64,000 nucleotides of DNA. It comes from RGIG3009 sp045648765 (GTDB taxonomy: Bacteria > Bacillota > Clostridia > Oscillospirales > Acutalibacteraceae). Within the stretch, counting starts at the first letter, position 1, and each line of letters begins with the position of its first letter. The translations under genes were made by a program, and so were the position numbers. Of this stretch, positions 41,058 to 49,649 are shown one piece after another. A model generated the notes under the pieces. It ran no database searches, was not told the DNA's origin, and was given only the letters and a program-made list of their open reading frames with translations. The stretch lies in the NCBI GenBank assembly GCA_045648765.1, contig JAZROQ010000033.1, positions 21,606 to 85,605 of the forward strand. Reading direction: 5' to 3'.

Positions 41058-42179
41058 TTATAAATCCAGTTTTAAATCGTTTTCCTTGATCCAACCAAAA
41101 TGACGTAACGGCAAACTGATTAACCATGTTAATATAGCCGGTAATACCACGGCAATGAGCAAAAGACCCACCCAATCCATCACGGAAGGGGAGATGACCA
41201 CAGCCCCTTGTTTGATGGCGGCGGCAGAGGGCTCGAGCCAACCGGTAATGACACCGATGGGGCCTACCAATCCGCAAGTGCCCATGCCGGATGATACGGC
41301 AGCACCGTTCATTTCTAAGCGGAACAGGCAAGTGGCAAGCGGTCCGGTAATAGCCGAGGCAAGTGTGGGTGGGATCCAAATTCGGGGATTGCGAACGATG
41401 TTGCCCATTTGCAACATGCTGGTGCCAAGACCTTGCGCCAAAAGACCACCCACGCGATTTTCGCGGTAACTCATAACGGCAAAACCGACCATTTGAGCAC
41501 AGCAACCCGCCAAGGCAGCACCGCCCGCCAGACCGGTCAGGCTTAAAGCTGCGCAAATGGCAGCACTGCTAATCGGCAAGGTCAGCGCAATTCCGACGAT
41601 AACGGAAACTAAAATGCCCATCACAAAGGGATGTTGCGTGGTTGCCCACATGATCAGATTGCCTGTCCAGCTGGCAGCTGTGCCGATGGGGGAGGCCACC
41701 AAATAGGCAAAACCCACGCCGCACAGAATGGTGACGATGGGAGTTGCTAAAATATCGATTTTGGTTTCTTTGCTGATGGCTTTGCCGATTTCGGCAGCGA
41801 AAATTGCCACGAAAAACACAGCCAAAGGACCACCGGCGCCTCCCAAAATGTTGGTGGCAAAGCCAACCGAAATGAGTGAAAAAAGAACCAAAGGAGGAGC
41901 GTTGAGTGCACGACCGATGGCAACCGCCATGCCCGGACCTACCATTAACGAACATAAGCCGCCTAAGGTGTAGTGCAAAGCGTTTTCACCTTTGCCAATG
42001 GTAAAAAGCGTTTCTTGCAAGAAGCCGATGCCGGCTTGTGAACCCAGGGTGTCTAAAATGGTTCCAACCAGCAACGTGCAAAACAAGCCTTGTGCCATAG
42101 CGCTCATGGCATCAATAAAGTATCGTTTTGCCGAAAAAACAATGTCTTTTCGCTTTAAAAAAGCCTTTATCTTTCCCAA
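41058..42179 (-). CDS. PTS EIIC_2-type membrane protein
   Basis: This 373-residue protein has about ten membrane segments. GTILDTLGSQAGIGFLQE, VGPGMAVAIGRAL and MNGAAVSSGMGTCGLVGP are characteristic of the PTS_EIIC_2 family (DUF-type IIC proteins lacking linked IIA/IIB). No IIA, IIB or HPr partner is nearby, so transport by phosphotransfer is not assured. The ribosome site AAAGGAG sits 8 bases before TTG 42179; the GTG at 42188 abuts the site and is less likely. Confidence 0.82.
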   Translation of the reverse strand: MGKIKAFLKRKDIVFSAKRYFIDAMSAMAQGLFCTLLVGTILDTLGSQAGIGFLQETLFTIGKGENALHYTLGGLCSLMVGPGMAVAIGRALNAPPLVLFSLISVGFATNILGGAGGPLAVFFVAIFAAEIGKAISKETKIDILATPIVTILCGVGFAYLVASPIGTAASWTGNLIMWATTQHPFVMGILVSVIVGIALTLPISSAAICAALSLTGLAGGAALAGCCAQMVGFAVMSYRENRVGGLLAQGLGTSMLQMGNIVRNPRIWIPPTLASAITGPLATCLFRLEMNGAAVSSGMGTCGLVGPIGVITGWLEPSAAAIKQGAVVISPSVMDWVGLLLIAVVLPAILTWLISLPLRHFGWIKENDLKLDL

Positions 42180-42293
42180 CTTTTCCACTCCTTTGGATAA
42201 CGGATATAAACGTTATTCGCTACCCGATTTTTTTCTATTTTATACCAACCGTTTGCGATGTGCAAGTACTTTTTGGCACGCGCGCGACAAAAG

Positions 42294-42322
42294 TTGACTT
42301 TTTTTGTGAAAAAACATATACT
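42294..42322 (+). promoter_or_regulatory. sigma-A-type promoter for the DacF-like gene
   Basis: TTGACT (42294-42299), a 17-bp spacer and TATACT (42317-42322) lie 38 bp before ATG 42361. Confidence 0.8.
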
Positions 42323-42360
42323 TTAACTATCATTTACATTTGCATTGATAAGGAGTTTAT

Positions 42361-43659
42361 ATGAAAAAACGAATTACCGCTATTGTTTTTGCGCTTATTT
42401 TGCTGTTTTCGGTATCGGTAAGTGCCTATACTATTACAGGGTATGAACTGACTTGTGATGCTGCTATGCTGATAAATATGGATACCGGTGAAGCGTTGTA
42501 TACCAAAAACCACACCAAAATTCTTTACCCCGCCTCTATCACCAAATTGATGACAGCGGTAGTTATGTTGGAGCATGTTCCCGATTTGGAAAACACGGAG
42601 CTTGTTTATACTCGCGAAGGTTATAACCGACTTGCCGGAACAGGGTCGGTTGCATACGGAATGCGAGTGGGTGAAACTATGAATGCCAAAGATGCTTTGG
42701 CAGCCTTGTTGATCGCTTCGCACGGTGATGTTGCGTATGCCATTGCAGAACATGTTGGCGGCACAATTGACCGCTTTGTGGAAATGATGAACGAAAAAGC
42801 GGTGGAAATGGGACTTGCCAACACCCGATATGTTAACCCGGTTGGTTTACACGACGATGACCATTATTCCACTGCTGAAGAAATCTGCAAACTGGCAAAG
42901 TACGCGTTTGAAAACGAGATCATTCGAGAATTCACATCGATTTCCTCTTACACGATGCGTGCTACCAGCCATCAACCCGCACGGACTCTTTATAATACCA
43001 ATTCTATGTTAAACCCTAACTCGGCTTTTTATTATCCGTATACGGTTTGCAGTAAAACGGGATTTACTTCCAAAGCGGGGCGGTGTCTTGTCAGCGTTGC
43101 TCAAAAAGGGGAATATCGGTATTTGGCGGTCGTGTTAAATTCGAAAACGATTGACGGTGTGCACAAACATGTTGCCGATTCGACGAACCTTTATCGTTGG
43201 GCGTTTGATTCGTTTGCGTATAAAACGGTTGTAAACACGACCACCCCGATTACACAAATGCCGGTTAACCTATCTTCAGAAACGGAACAAATATCTTTGC
43301 ATGCACGCACCGCATTGGAGGCGTTACTTCCCGCTAATGTTGACGAGTCTGCCGTCACAGTGACCACGCAATTCACAAAACCGGAAGTGGATGCGCCGAT
43401 CGCAAAAGGCGATATCCTTGGTCAAGCCGAGGTGTTTTATAACGGTAATTCGCTTGGGACAGTTGATTTGGTTGCCGCAACCGATGTCTCGGTTGACGAA
43501 TGGTTAAAATTTAAACGTGATGCGAAAGTGTTTATAACATCCTCGCCGTGGATGATTCCCGTATACGTTGTTGTGGGAATACTCATTTTGTTTGTTCTGC
43601 TGTTGCTGTTTGTCAGTATAAAAAAGAAAAAGCAGCGGAAATACCGCCACTCACGGTGA
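42361..43659 (+). CDS. D-alanyl-D-alanine carboxypeptidase (PBP5/DacF-like) with unusual SxN motif
   Basis: This 432-residue low-molecular-weight PBP has a signal peptide (residues 1-22, ending VSA), an S11 peptidase domain and a PBP5-C-like domain. Unlike PBP5, with its amphipathic anchor, it has a real C-terminal membrane helix (about 398-420) and a basic tail. SITK holds the catalytic Ser/Lys and SKTGF the KTG box. The SxN motif, normally SGN or SAN, reads SHGDVAYA, so the Asn is missing unless it is aligned otherwise. It should trim the pentapeptide D-Ala in the wall. Confidence 0.9.
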   Translation: MKKRITAIVFALILLFSVSVSAYTITGYELTCDAAMLINMDTGEALYTKNHTKILYPASITKLMTAVVMLEHVPDLENTELVYTREGYNRLAGTGSVAYGMRVGETMNAKDALAALLIASHGDVAYAIAEHVGGTIDRFVEMMNEKAVEMGLANTRYVNPVGLHDDDHYSTAEEICKLAKYAFENEIIREFTSISSYTMRATSHQPARTLYNTNSMLNPNSAFYYPYTVCSKTGFTSKAGRCLVSVAQKGEYRYLAVVLNSKTIDGVHKHVADSTNLYRWAFDSFAYKTVVNTTTPITQMPVNLSSETEQISLHARTALEALLPANVDESAVTVTTQFTKPEVDAPIAKGDILGQAEVFYNGNSLGTVDLVAATDVSVDEWLKFKRDAKVFITSSPWMIPVYVVVGILILFVLLLLFVSIKKKKQRKYRHSR

Positions 43660-43959
43660 GAAAAATCCATAACGATTCAGATCAATGCGCCCCTCTTTAT
43701 CAAATTCAACTCCCTCTGCGATTAGCAAAGCTTGTTGCGCTTCACCGCCGCCGAAAGCAAAACCCGAAGCCACTCGTCCTTCGCGATTAACCACGCGGTG
43801 ACAAGGAATGATGCCGGGTTTTGGGTTTTGGTGGAGCGCATATCCCACCACTCGCGCCCAACGCGGATTTCCGGCGAGGGCCGCTACTTGACCATAGGTT
43901 GCCACCTTTCCTTTGGGGATGGCGCATACCACTTCGTATATGCGTTCAAACACAGACAT
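43651..43959 (-). CDS. MGMT/Ogt-like DNA-binding domain protein (ATL-type size)
   Basis: This 102-residue protein covers only the C-terminal, DNA-binding and active-site domain of O6-alkylguanine-DNA alkyltransferases. IPKGKVATYGQVA and ALHQNPKPGIIPCHRVV are present, and the methyl-acceptor Cys (PCHRV) is kept, unlike alkyltransferase-like proteins with Trp at this position. ATG 43959 has AGAGGTG 6 bases upstream. It is convergent with the DacF-like gene and overlaps its last 9 bases. Confidence 0.9.
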   Translation of the reverse strand: MSVFERIYEVVCAIPKGKVATYGQVAALAGNPRWARVVGYALHQNPKPGIIPCHRVVNREGRVASGFAFGGGEAQQALLIAEGVEFDKEGRIDLNRYGFFSP

Positions 43960-44021
43960 ATGCTTCACCTCTTATTTAGTATACACCTTTTTTATCAAAA
44001 AACAAATTTTACAAAAAACTC

Positions 44022-44050
44022 TTGCACCATTGCCGTGTTTGTCGTATACT
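44022..44050 (+). promoter_or_regulatory. promoter of tRNA-Pro
   Basis: TTGCAC (44022-44027), a 17-bp spacer and TATACT (44045-44050) lie 19 bp before the tRNA. Confidence 0.75.
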
Positions 44051-44069
44051 AAGGATACACTGTTTTTTC

Positions 44070-44144
44070 GGGGTGTAGCGCAGTTGGTAGCGCGCCTGCT
44101 TTGGGAGCAGGATGCCGCAGGTTCGAATCCTGTCACTCCGACCA
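44070..44144 (+). tRNA. tRNA-Pro (anticodon TGG)
   Basis: Acceptor CGGGGTG pairs with CACTCCG. The D-arm is GCGCAGTTGGTAGCGC, the anticodon arm CCTGCTTTGGGAGCAGG has TGG in the loop, and the T-arm is GCAGGTTCGAATCCTGT. Discriminator A and an encoded CCA end it. Confidence 0.97.
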
Positions 44145-44172
44145 AAAAAGCACTCCATACGGAGTGCTTTTT
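44145..44172 (+). terminator. tRNA-Pro terminator
   Basis: AAAAAGCACTCC and GGAGTGCTTTTT form a perfect stem directly after the CCA. Confidence 0.88.
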
Positions 44173-44175
44173 GTT

Positions 44176-44335
44176 TTGGCAACCTAAGTGTGCCGTACGG
44201 CGCACTGAACATCACTTTGCGCCTATGCGCAAAACGTCATAGCGTAGCGGCGTCACTTATCACTTGACTCTTGCCGCACACTGGACTATATAACAGGTTA
44301 AGTATGTGCGAAAGATTTATGTTACTATAAAATTG
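44176..44335. other. intergenic stretch with small palindromes
   Basis: No gene is seen. It contains GCCGTACGGC (a perfect 10-bp palindrome near 44192-44201) and the hairpin TTTGCGC-CTAT-GCGCAAA (44216-44233). The stretch is G+C-richer than the operon that begins at 44336 and may be a remnant of a short repeat element or of an island border. Confidence 0.4.
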
Positions 44336-47300
44336 TTATTTTTTCTTTTCACAAACTTCACATTTGTACCCAACTACCACTGTTTCATCGTAGGCCTCTT
44401 GGTCCACAACCCACTTTTTTTCTTGCTTCTCATCAACCGTGCCGCAATTGTAACTGTCTCTTAAAAAACTTTCGTGAATATCTGTATGAGTGCTGTCGAA
44501 ATGTTGATAATAGTCTTGCGAGTTGTCAGCACCTTCCTTTTCAAATTTTTTGCCACACACAGGGCACTTATACCACTGGTATGCTTCCTTCACCACAACC
44601 CAATCATAGTGTCCTTCTTCTTCGTGGTGAACGGTTTCGGTGATTTTTTCCCACGTATGGCCATCCGCGCAAAGATCTTTAGCAACAGTATTACTTGAAG
44701 TGGTTTGTGTTGAAGAAGATGGTTTAGACGAAGTGGTGCTCAAACTTGTCTTTTCAGAAGAAATGGCGGTAGGTTTGGTTGTGCTAGTGTTATTCAAATT
44801 ATCAGCATTTGTTTGGGTGGAAGAGGGGGGGATATTTTCTGTAGAATCATTGTTTGAAGACGAACCGATAGAGTTTTCACCGGATTGATTGTCGTTGGCT
44901 GTCAGTTTAAAGTAATCACCATATTTTACAAACTCGTAAATACTCTTTTGGCTTTCACGTACCGTAAAACTCTGTTTACCCAAAACAAGTTGAGGTTCAC
45001 CGCTGAAAAGTTCAAATCTTACTTTGTATGTTCCATCCCAACTAGATAAATGTGGCGATTCCGGATTTTTATAAAACGTTCTTGTTTTCGTGTATTCATA
45101 GGTTCCGTTTTTTGAGAAAACATAGGTTTCAGTATCTGTATACGTAGGCTCACTTCCCCAAGACGAATCCGTTTCGGTAAATACAAATGAATTTTCATAC
45201 AAACTTTCTTCATAAGGGAGTGCACTTGCATTAGTCGCTATAGCCTCAGAAACGATAGCAATTAAAAACACAACCAAAACAGAGGCGATGGTAATGGATA
45301 GTTTTTTATGTTTCTTAACTTGCCAAATAATATTTTTTAAAAGATTGTTATTTTTTTGTAGTTCTTTTTCCGCGTCAAACTTTTCTTTTTCGCTAGACAG
45401 TTCAGTAACTTTTTGTTCAATACGTTCAGGTGTCCATTGCTTTAAAACAGGCGAAACTTCTAAATCTTGTGGTTGCTCAAACTCATTTTCTAACGTTTTT
45501 TGCTTGTTGTACATAGTAAGGCAATTTTGCAAATCAATAATTTTTCTGTTTGAATTGCCCACGATTATAACACTGCCAATTGTTGCAAAGCCAAAACCCA
45601 AAACGTTCAATAATAAAGCTAAAAACCATATTGAGTAATGCCAAACACCGGCGCTAAATATAACTGCACCAAGAACACCTAAAATTATACCACCAAAAAC
45701 TGACCAGCAAATTCTTTTATTTCTTTTTTTCTTGGTGGTTTTAATCCCGTATTCCAATATCGTTGTTGCATTATCAATCACTGCATCGTTAGTTACATAT
45801 GCCATTTTTTTGCGGATTTCACCCGCACAAGAAAATTCAGGGCGAGTAACTTTAATTTGCATACAATCAAATTGTGCCGCTGCTTGTTTTGCAGATGCAT
45901 AGTCGGTGTATTCCTCAAAAAACTTATCCCGGCTTGCTTCTAAACAAGCGACTCGAGGATCAAACAATGCTTTCTTGACATCTTTTGCATTGTTTTGGAA
46001 TTTTTTTGTTCTGGATTTTTGAACAATAATGCCGGCCAATATGGTAAATAGTCCAACAAAATCAAGAACTAAAAATAATATCACTAAAAAAATTTCTTCT
46101 CCGGGGAATATGAGACCTAAAACCATACACAAAAGTCCCAACATCGAAATAACTAAGCCAGCAGTTTTTATAGAAGATTTTGCGGCTTTTTGTTTTTGGT
46201 TTTCCAGTACTTCTAAAGCATCAGTCAATTCTACATCACACGGATATACCATGGGCATGGTTGTTGTGTGAGAAAGCAAATCCGATACGGCCACATATTT
46301 TTTGTCTTTGTAGGTATATTCAATAATTTGAATAGGAAAACAAATATATTTAACATTTAAAGACAAGGTTGTGCTTGTGGCAGATACCCCTTCACAAAAA
46401 TCGCAATCTATCTCGGCCGCTATTTCGTCTACCGCTATTTGCGAGGCATCATTTTTCATTTGGTCTCTATTGTTAATAAAGCAGCCGTCGTCAACATATG
46501 TGTCCAACGGTATAGCGTTGTGTGTAAAAACGCCATTTTCTTTTTCCAAAGTTTTTATATCAACTTTGTTTATAGTATACTGATGATATTTTTTCGTTTG
46601 AAGTTGCAAAAAATTTTCTATCAATTGCGTTGCAAGGTTATCAGAGACAAAAGATATATCTTTGTTTAAGTTTTTCGACCCCAATACTAATTGTTTGGCA
46701 TCATATACTTTTGTTCCATGCATGGGAACTCGATCAATTCTTTCAACTTTTTGAGTCTCAGGTTCCTTGTAATATTTTCTTGTTGAAGGATCATACTTTT
46801 CTTTATACACAGTTTCATTTTCATAATATCTATGACACGCTGTCAAAGACCAATCACACTTGTAATTGCCCTCCATAAACATAAGTGTATAAAACTTTTC
46901 GGTAACCCGTTCGATTTTAATCTCTTTATAAATATCACAAGCAATATTGTCTGTTGTAGCAAGCTGTTTTAAAAAATCTTTCACATTATCTTCCGGGTTG
47001 ATATCTGGTTCAACAATATAGTAGTCTTCAAACTGTTCACTCTCAAAAGCTTTTGTAACTTTTTCTTTTGCTTCCGTGTTACCGGCATCCAAATCTAACG
47101 CTTTATTATAATACTCTTTCGCTTTTGCTACATCCCCGCTTTCAACATACTGATCTCCACGCTCAATATTGTTCTTTATTTCATCGGAGTGGTCAATTTT
47201 AACGGTGCCGCTAATTTCAACTAACAACCTTTTTGCCTCTTCAATGGAGTATTGAATACCACAGCTTTGGCATTCAAAAACATCATTTGAAATCTTTTTG

Positions 47301-47341
47301 ATTTCTGTACTTCCACAAACTTCACATTGCATCTTTTTCAT
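44336..47341 (-). CDS. large zinc-ribbon, three-TM membrane protein (YdjG-like)
   Basis: This 1001-residue protein begins with a zinc ribbon (Cys6, Cys9, Cys24, Cys27; TFIIB-type), then one or two TPR-like helices (about 50-95). Two hydrophobic hairpins lie near residues 400-450 and 550-600, and a single membrane helix near 700. The rest is extracellular: a beta domain, a Ser/Thr-rich linker and Cys-rich motifs WYKCPVCGKKFEKEG...HFDSTH and YKCEVCEKKK near the end. ATG 47341 has AAGGGG upstream. The zinc-ribbon-plus-membrane plan resembles Bacillus YdjG, but it is much larger. It is the last gene of an operon with the SPFH protein and is A+T-rich. Confidence 0.75.
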   Translation of the reverse strand: MKKMQCEVCGSTEIKKISNDVFECQSCGIQYSIEEAKRLLVEISGTVKIDHSDEIKNNIERGDQYVESGDVAKAKEYYNKALDLDAGNTEAKEKVTKAFESEQFEDYYIVEPDINPEDNVKDFLKQLATTDNIACDIYKEIKIERVTEKFYTLMFMEGNYKCDWSLTACHRYYENETVYKEKYDPSTRKYYKEPETQKVERIDRVPMHGTKVYDAKQLVLGSKNLNKDISFVSDNLATQLIENFLQLQTKKYHQYTINKVDIKTLEKENGVFTHNAIPLDTYVDDGCFINNRDQMKNDASQIAVDEIAAEIDCDFCEGVSATSTTLSLNVKYICFPIQIIEYTYKDKKYVAVSDLLSHTTTMPMVYPCDVELTDALEVLENQKQKAAKSSIKTAGLVISMLGLLCMVLGLIFPGEEIFLVILFLVLDFVGLFTILAGIIVQKSRTKKFQNNAKDVKKALFDPRVACLEASRDKFFEEYTDYASAKQAAAQFDCMQIKVTRPEFSCAGEIRKKMAYVTNDAVIDNATTILEYGIKTTKKKRNKRICWSVFGGIILGVLGAVIFSAGVWHYSIWFLALLLNVLGFGFATIGSVIIVGNSNRKIIDLQNCLTMYNKQKTLENEFEQPQDLEVSPVLKQWTPERIEQKVTELSSEKEKFDAEKELQKNNNLLKNIIWQVKKHKKLSITIASVLVVFLIAIVSEAIATNASALPYEESLYENSFVFTETDSSWGSEPTYTDTETYVFSKNGTYEYTKTRTFYKNPESPHLSSWDGTYKVRFELFSGEPQLVLGKQSFTVRESQKSIYEFVKYGDYFKLTANDNQSGENSIGSSSNNDSTENIPPSSTQTNADNLNNTSTTKPTAISSEKTSLSTTSSKPSSSTQTTSSNTVAKDLCADGHTWEKITETVHHEEEGHYDWVVVKEAYQWYKCPVCGKKFEKEGADNSQDYYQHFDSTHTDIHESFLRDSYNCGTVDEKQEKKWVVDQEAYDETVVVGYKCEVCEKKK

Positions 47342-47362
47342 AATTCTCAAACCCCTTTGTTT

Positions 47363-48064
47363 TTACTTTAATGTTTTGCATTTATTATTACGTTCAGCAA
47401 TAAGCCTAATTAATTCCTTTGCCGAAGATTCTGTTGTGGTCAAATCATCGGCAATAACCGCATCTGTTAATATATCAAACTCTTCTTTGATACGTTGCTC
47501 AATATCTGCAAGTGACGCACTTGACATTGGATCGCTGTAGCGAAATGCATCATAAACCCTTTTGCATTGTTTTTTGAGCATCGCGGCGTTAGCACGGTTA
47601 ACCAAATTTTGTGATTCAACAGTCATAGTCTTAATAAAAGCGGTTTGTGTTGCAATTTTGTCATCAATATCATAGACTATTTCCGTAGCAAACGTTGCTT
47701 TAATAACCGAAATTGCTGTAAAGCTTAATACTGACAAACATACAATCACACTTAACCAATCAGGCATACCGGGAATTGCCATGGTTAGTCCGCCAACAAC
47801 TAACATTACAACAAGCCCAACATAACTTATTGATATAAGCGGAATATTGTAAAATAACTTTTTAAGATTTTCTGCCTTAAATGCGATATAGGCACAAATT
47901 AATTGGCCGATAAAAGCAATGGTTATAAATATATAACCTACCCAAAACGCACCGTCAAATTTGCCGACACCGGCAATTTCATTTGGTGTTACAAAAGTAA
48001 GCACATTAAACAATAACAGGCAGATAGTCCAAATAGCTGTATAAAACTTAAATGTCTTTTTCAT
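47363..48064 (-). CDS. four-TM membrane protein with helical C-terminus
   Basis: This 233-residue protein has four membrane segments (about residues 8-28, 40-63, 72-96 and 103-125), followed by about 105 residues of charged, probably coiled-coil helix in the cytoplasm (YDIDDKIATQTAFIKTM onward). No family is recognised with confidence. The start is 2 bases after the SPFH gene stop, so they are tightly coupled. By position it corresponds to YdjH in the Bacillus ydjGHI set, but I cannot show homology. Confidence 0.72.
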   Translation of the reverse strand: MKKTFKFYTAIWTICLLLFNVLTFVTPNEIAGVGKFDGAFWVGYIFITIAFIGQLICAYIAFKAENLKKLFYNIPLISISYVGLVVMLVVGGLTMAIPGMPDWLSVIVCLSVLSFTAISVIKATFATEIVYDIDDKIATQTAFIKTMTVESQNLVNRANAAMLKKQCKRVYDAFRYSDPMSSASLADIEQRIKEEFDILTDAVIADDLTTTESSAKELIRLIAERNNKCKTLK

Positions 48065-48066
48065 TT

Positions 48067-49239
48067 TTATACCTCACGCTTGGTTCCGCACTTAGGGCAG
48101 AACTTTCCGATGCGCTCAAATTTATATCCGCACTTACTACAGGTGTTATTCACATTCGCAACAGGCGTTCCACATTCATCACAAAAAGTTGCGCCTGTCA
48201 CCAACTGTGTGCCACAATTTTCGCAAAATGCATTGGTTTTACCGTTCGAATTCACAACAGAACCCATTGTTTCTTGCATTACACCGCCTACCATGCCGCC
48301 AACGGCACCGCCGACTCCGGCCATTGTTCCAAAACCAACACCCATATTAGTAAATTCTCCAACAGCTTCATTTTCTGCAACCTTTTCGGCAATGTCAAAG
48401 CCACGCTCCTGTTGATAGGTGTAGCCTTCTTGCACACGTTTTGTTGCTTGTGCTTTAGAATCGATAATGGTCTTTTGGGCTTCTGTCTCAGCGTCAATAA
48501 TCTCTGTTTGTTGGCGAAGTTTAGCTTCTGCAATATCAGCATATTGACGGAAATGAAGTTCCTTAAATTTATCGTATTGAGCATCCCCTTCTGGCTTTAA
48601 AATCGACGCCATAAAAAAGCGCTCTAAAGAAATACCGTAGTCCTCAAAATCGGGAGTAAGCAGTTTTTTGATTTCGTCAGAAAAGCTGTTTAAATGTTCA
48701 TCAATTTCAAATATGTTAATTGCGTTGCTCTTCATTATACGAGCAATATATGTTTTAACGCGTGTCATTAAAAAAGCGCGGAAGAATGACACCAGTTGTT
48801 GCTGTGAAAGGTTATTTTCAGTTCCAACCAGTTTTATCAACAACTCGCGACTATTTTCCACGCGCAAACTCATTTCGCCGTTTGCGCCAATAGCAATCGG
48901 GAAATTATATGTAGGTTCTATATATTCAACCTTTGTATCAGTACCCCAACGAATAGCCATTTGCTCAGTTTTATTAATGAAATAAACTTCGCAATGAAAA
49001 GGAGACACATCGCCTGTGGCACGATTTAGGGCTTTACCAATAAGAGGTATATTCTGTGATTCAAGCGTATAACGACCCGGTCCAAACAAATCAAGTGCTT
49101 GGCCATTCATAAAGAATATAGCTTCTTGGCTTTCGTGAACTATAAGCTGAGTAAGGCTATTAAAATCCTCGCAAGGATGCTTCCATATAAAGGTACTATT
49201 GTCGCCCTCATATTTAATAATATCAGTTATTTGTGCCAT
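48067..49239 (-). CDS. SPFH-domain protein with C-terminal zinc ribbons (YdjI-like)
   Basis: This 390-residue protein consists of an SPFH/virion-core-like domain (IIKYEGDNSTFIWKHPCEDF, VHESQEAIFFMNGQALDLFG), a coiled coil near 230-285, a Gly-rich stretch and two double-Cys zinc ribbons: CENCGTQL...CDECG and CSKCGYKF...CPKCG. YdjI proteins of this type act with membrane partners in envelope stress, linked to PspA in Bacillus; no PspA gene is here. Start 49239 is set by GGAGGG; it overlaps the RHH gene by 17 bases. Confidence 0.88.
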   Translation of the reverse strand: MAQITDIIKYEGDNSTFIWKHPCEDFNSLTQLIVHESQEAIFFMNGQALDLFGPGRYTLESQNIPLIGKALNRATGDVSPFHCEVYFINKTEQMAIRWGTDTKVEYIEPTYNFPIAIGANGEMSLRVENSRELLIKLVGTENNLSQQQLVSFFRAFLMTRVKTYIARIMKSNAINIFEIDEHLNSFSDEIKKLLTPDFEDYGISLERFFMASILKPEGDAQYDKFKELHFRQYADIAEAKLRQQTEIIDAETEAQKTIIDSKAQATKRVQEGYTYQQERGFDIAEKVAENEAVGEFTNMGVGFGTMAGVGGAVGGMVGGVMQETMGSVVNSNGKTNAFCENCGTQLVTGATFCDECGTPVANVNNTCSKCGYKFERIGKFCPKCGTKREV

Positions 49240-49432
49240 TAGATTTGCCCTCCTCAATTTCAAGGTTATCAACAGCAAACTCCAGACACAACTGGATAAT
49301 TTCATTCCTTGTTCGTCCGGTTTTATCTGCGATCTTATCAAGTTCTTCAACTAATTCATTTGTTAGTCGTGATGATACTACCATAGTCTCGCCCCTGTAC
49401 TTTTTCGAAGTAATAATTAATTTTTTATCCAT
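49223..49432 (-). CDS. ribbon-helix-helix (CopG-like) regulator
   Basis: This 69-residue protein contains MVVSSRLTNELVEELDKIAD and GRTRNEIIQLCLEFAVDN, the beta-strand plus two-helix RHH fold. It is first in the operon and its stop overlaps the SPFH gene start. Palindromes TACAATTGTA inside and upstream of its promoter suggest autoregulation; this is inference. ATG 49432 follows AGGTG at 49440-49444. Confidence 0.85.
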   Translation of the reverse strand: MDKKLIITSKKYRGETMVVSSRLTNELVEELDKIADKTGRTRNEIIQLCLEFAVDNLEIEEGKSNGTNN

Positions 49433-49454
49433 TTACTTCACCTTTCTGTCCACT

Positions 49455-49483
49455 ATTGTACTACAATTGTATTTTAATGTCAA
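49455..49483 (-). promoter_or_regulatory. consensus sigma-A promoter of the RHH-SPFH operon
   Basis: On minus, TTGACA (49478-49483), a 17-bp spacer and TACAAT (49455-49460). The spacer contains the palindrome TACAATTGTA, so a bound regulator would block polymerase. Confidence 0.85.
49461..49471. promoter_or_regulatory. putative RHH operator O1 (in promoter spacer)
   Basis: CTACAATTGTA contains the perfect palindrome TACAATTGTA between the -10 and -35 elements. The same 11-mer occurs at 49537. Confidence 0.6.
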
Positions 49484-49536
49484 TACCTTTGTAGTTCGCT
49501 TTTCGTAAAAGCTTTTCACTACATACTAATTATAGA

Positions 49537-49547
49537 CTACAATTGTA
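49537..49547. promoter_or_regulatory. putative RHH operator O2
   Basis: An exact second copy of CTACAATTGTA lies 76 bp from O1, upstream of the promoter. Confidence 0.55.
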
Positions 49548-49550
49548 AGG

Positions 49551-49564
49551 ATTACAAGTGTAAT
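49551..49564. promoter_or_regulatory. putative operator O3
   Basis: ATTACAAGTGTAAT is an imperfect palindrome with the same TACA/TGTA half-sites, centred 15-16 bp from O2. Confidence 0.5.
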
Positions 49565-49610
49565 CTTTTTTATTTCTGCTTGTCAGGTTGGTTATGAACA
49601 CCCGCACCAA

Positions 49611-49647
49611 AATAAAAAGGGATAGACCAAAGTCTATCCCTTTTTAT
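49611..49647 (-). terminator. terminator of the GNAT_C acyltransferase gene
   Basis: AATAAAAAGGGATAGAC pairs perfectly with GTCTATCCCTTTTTATT around a CAAA loop; on minus it follows the gene stop and ends in a T/A tract. Confidence 0.85.
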
Positions 49648-49649
49648 TT

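Noticed and set aside
42180..42188. GTG at 42188 as the start of the PTS-IIC-like gene
   Set aside because: It immediately follows AAAGGA, too close for initiation; TTG 42179 is 8 bases away.
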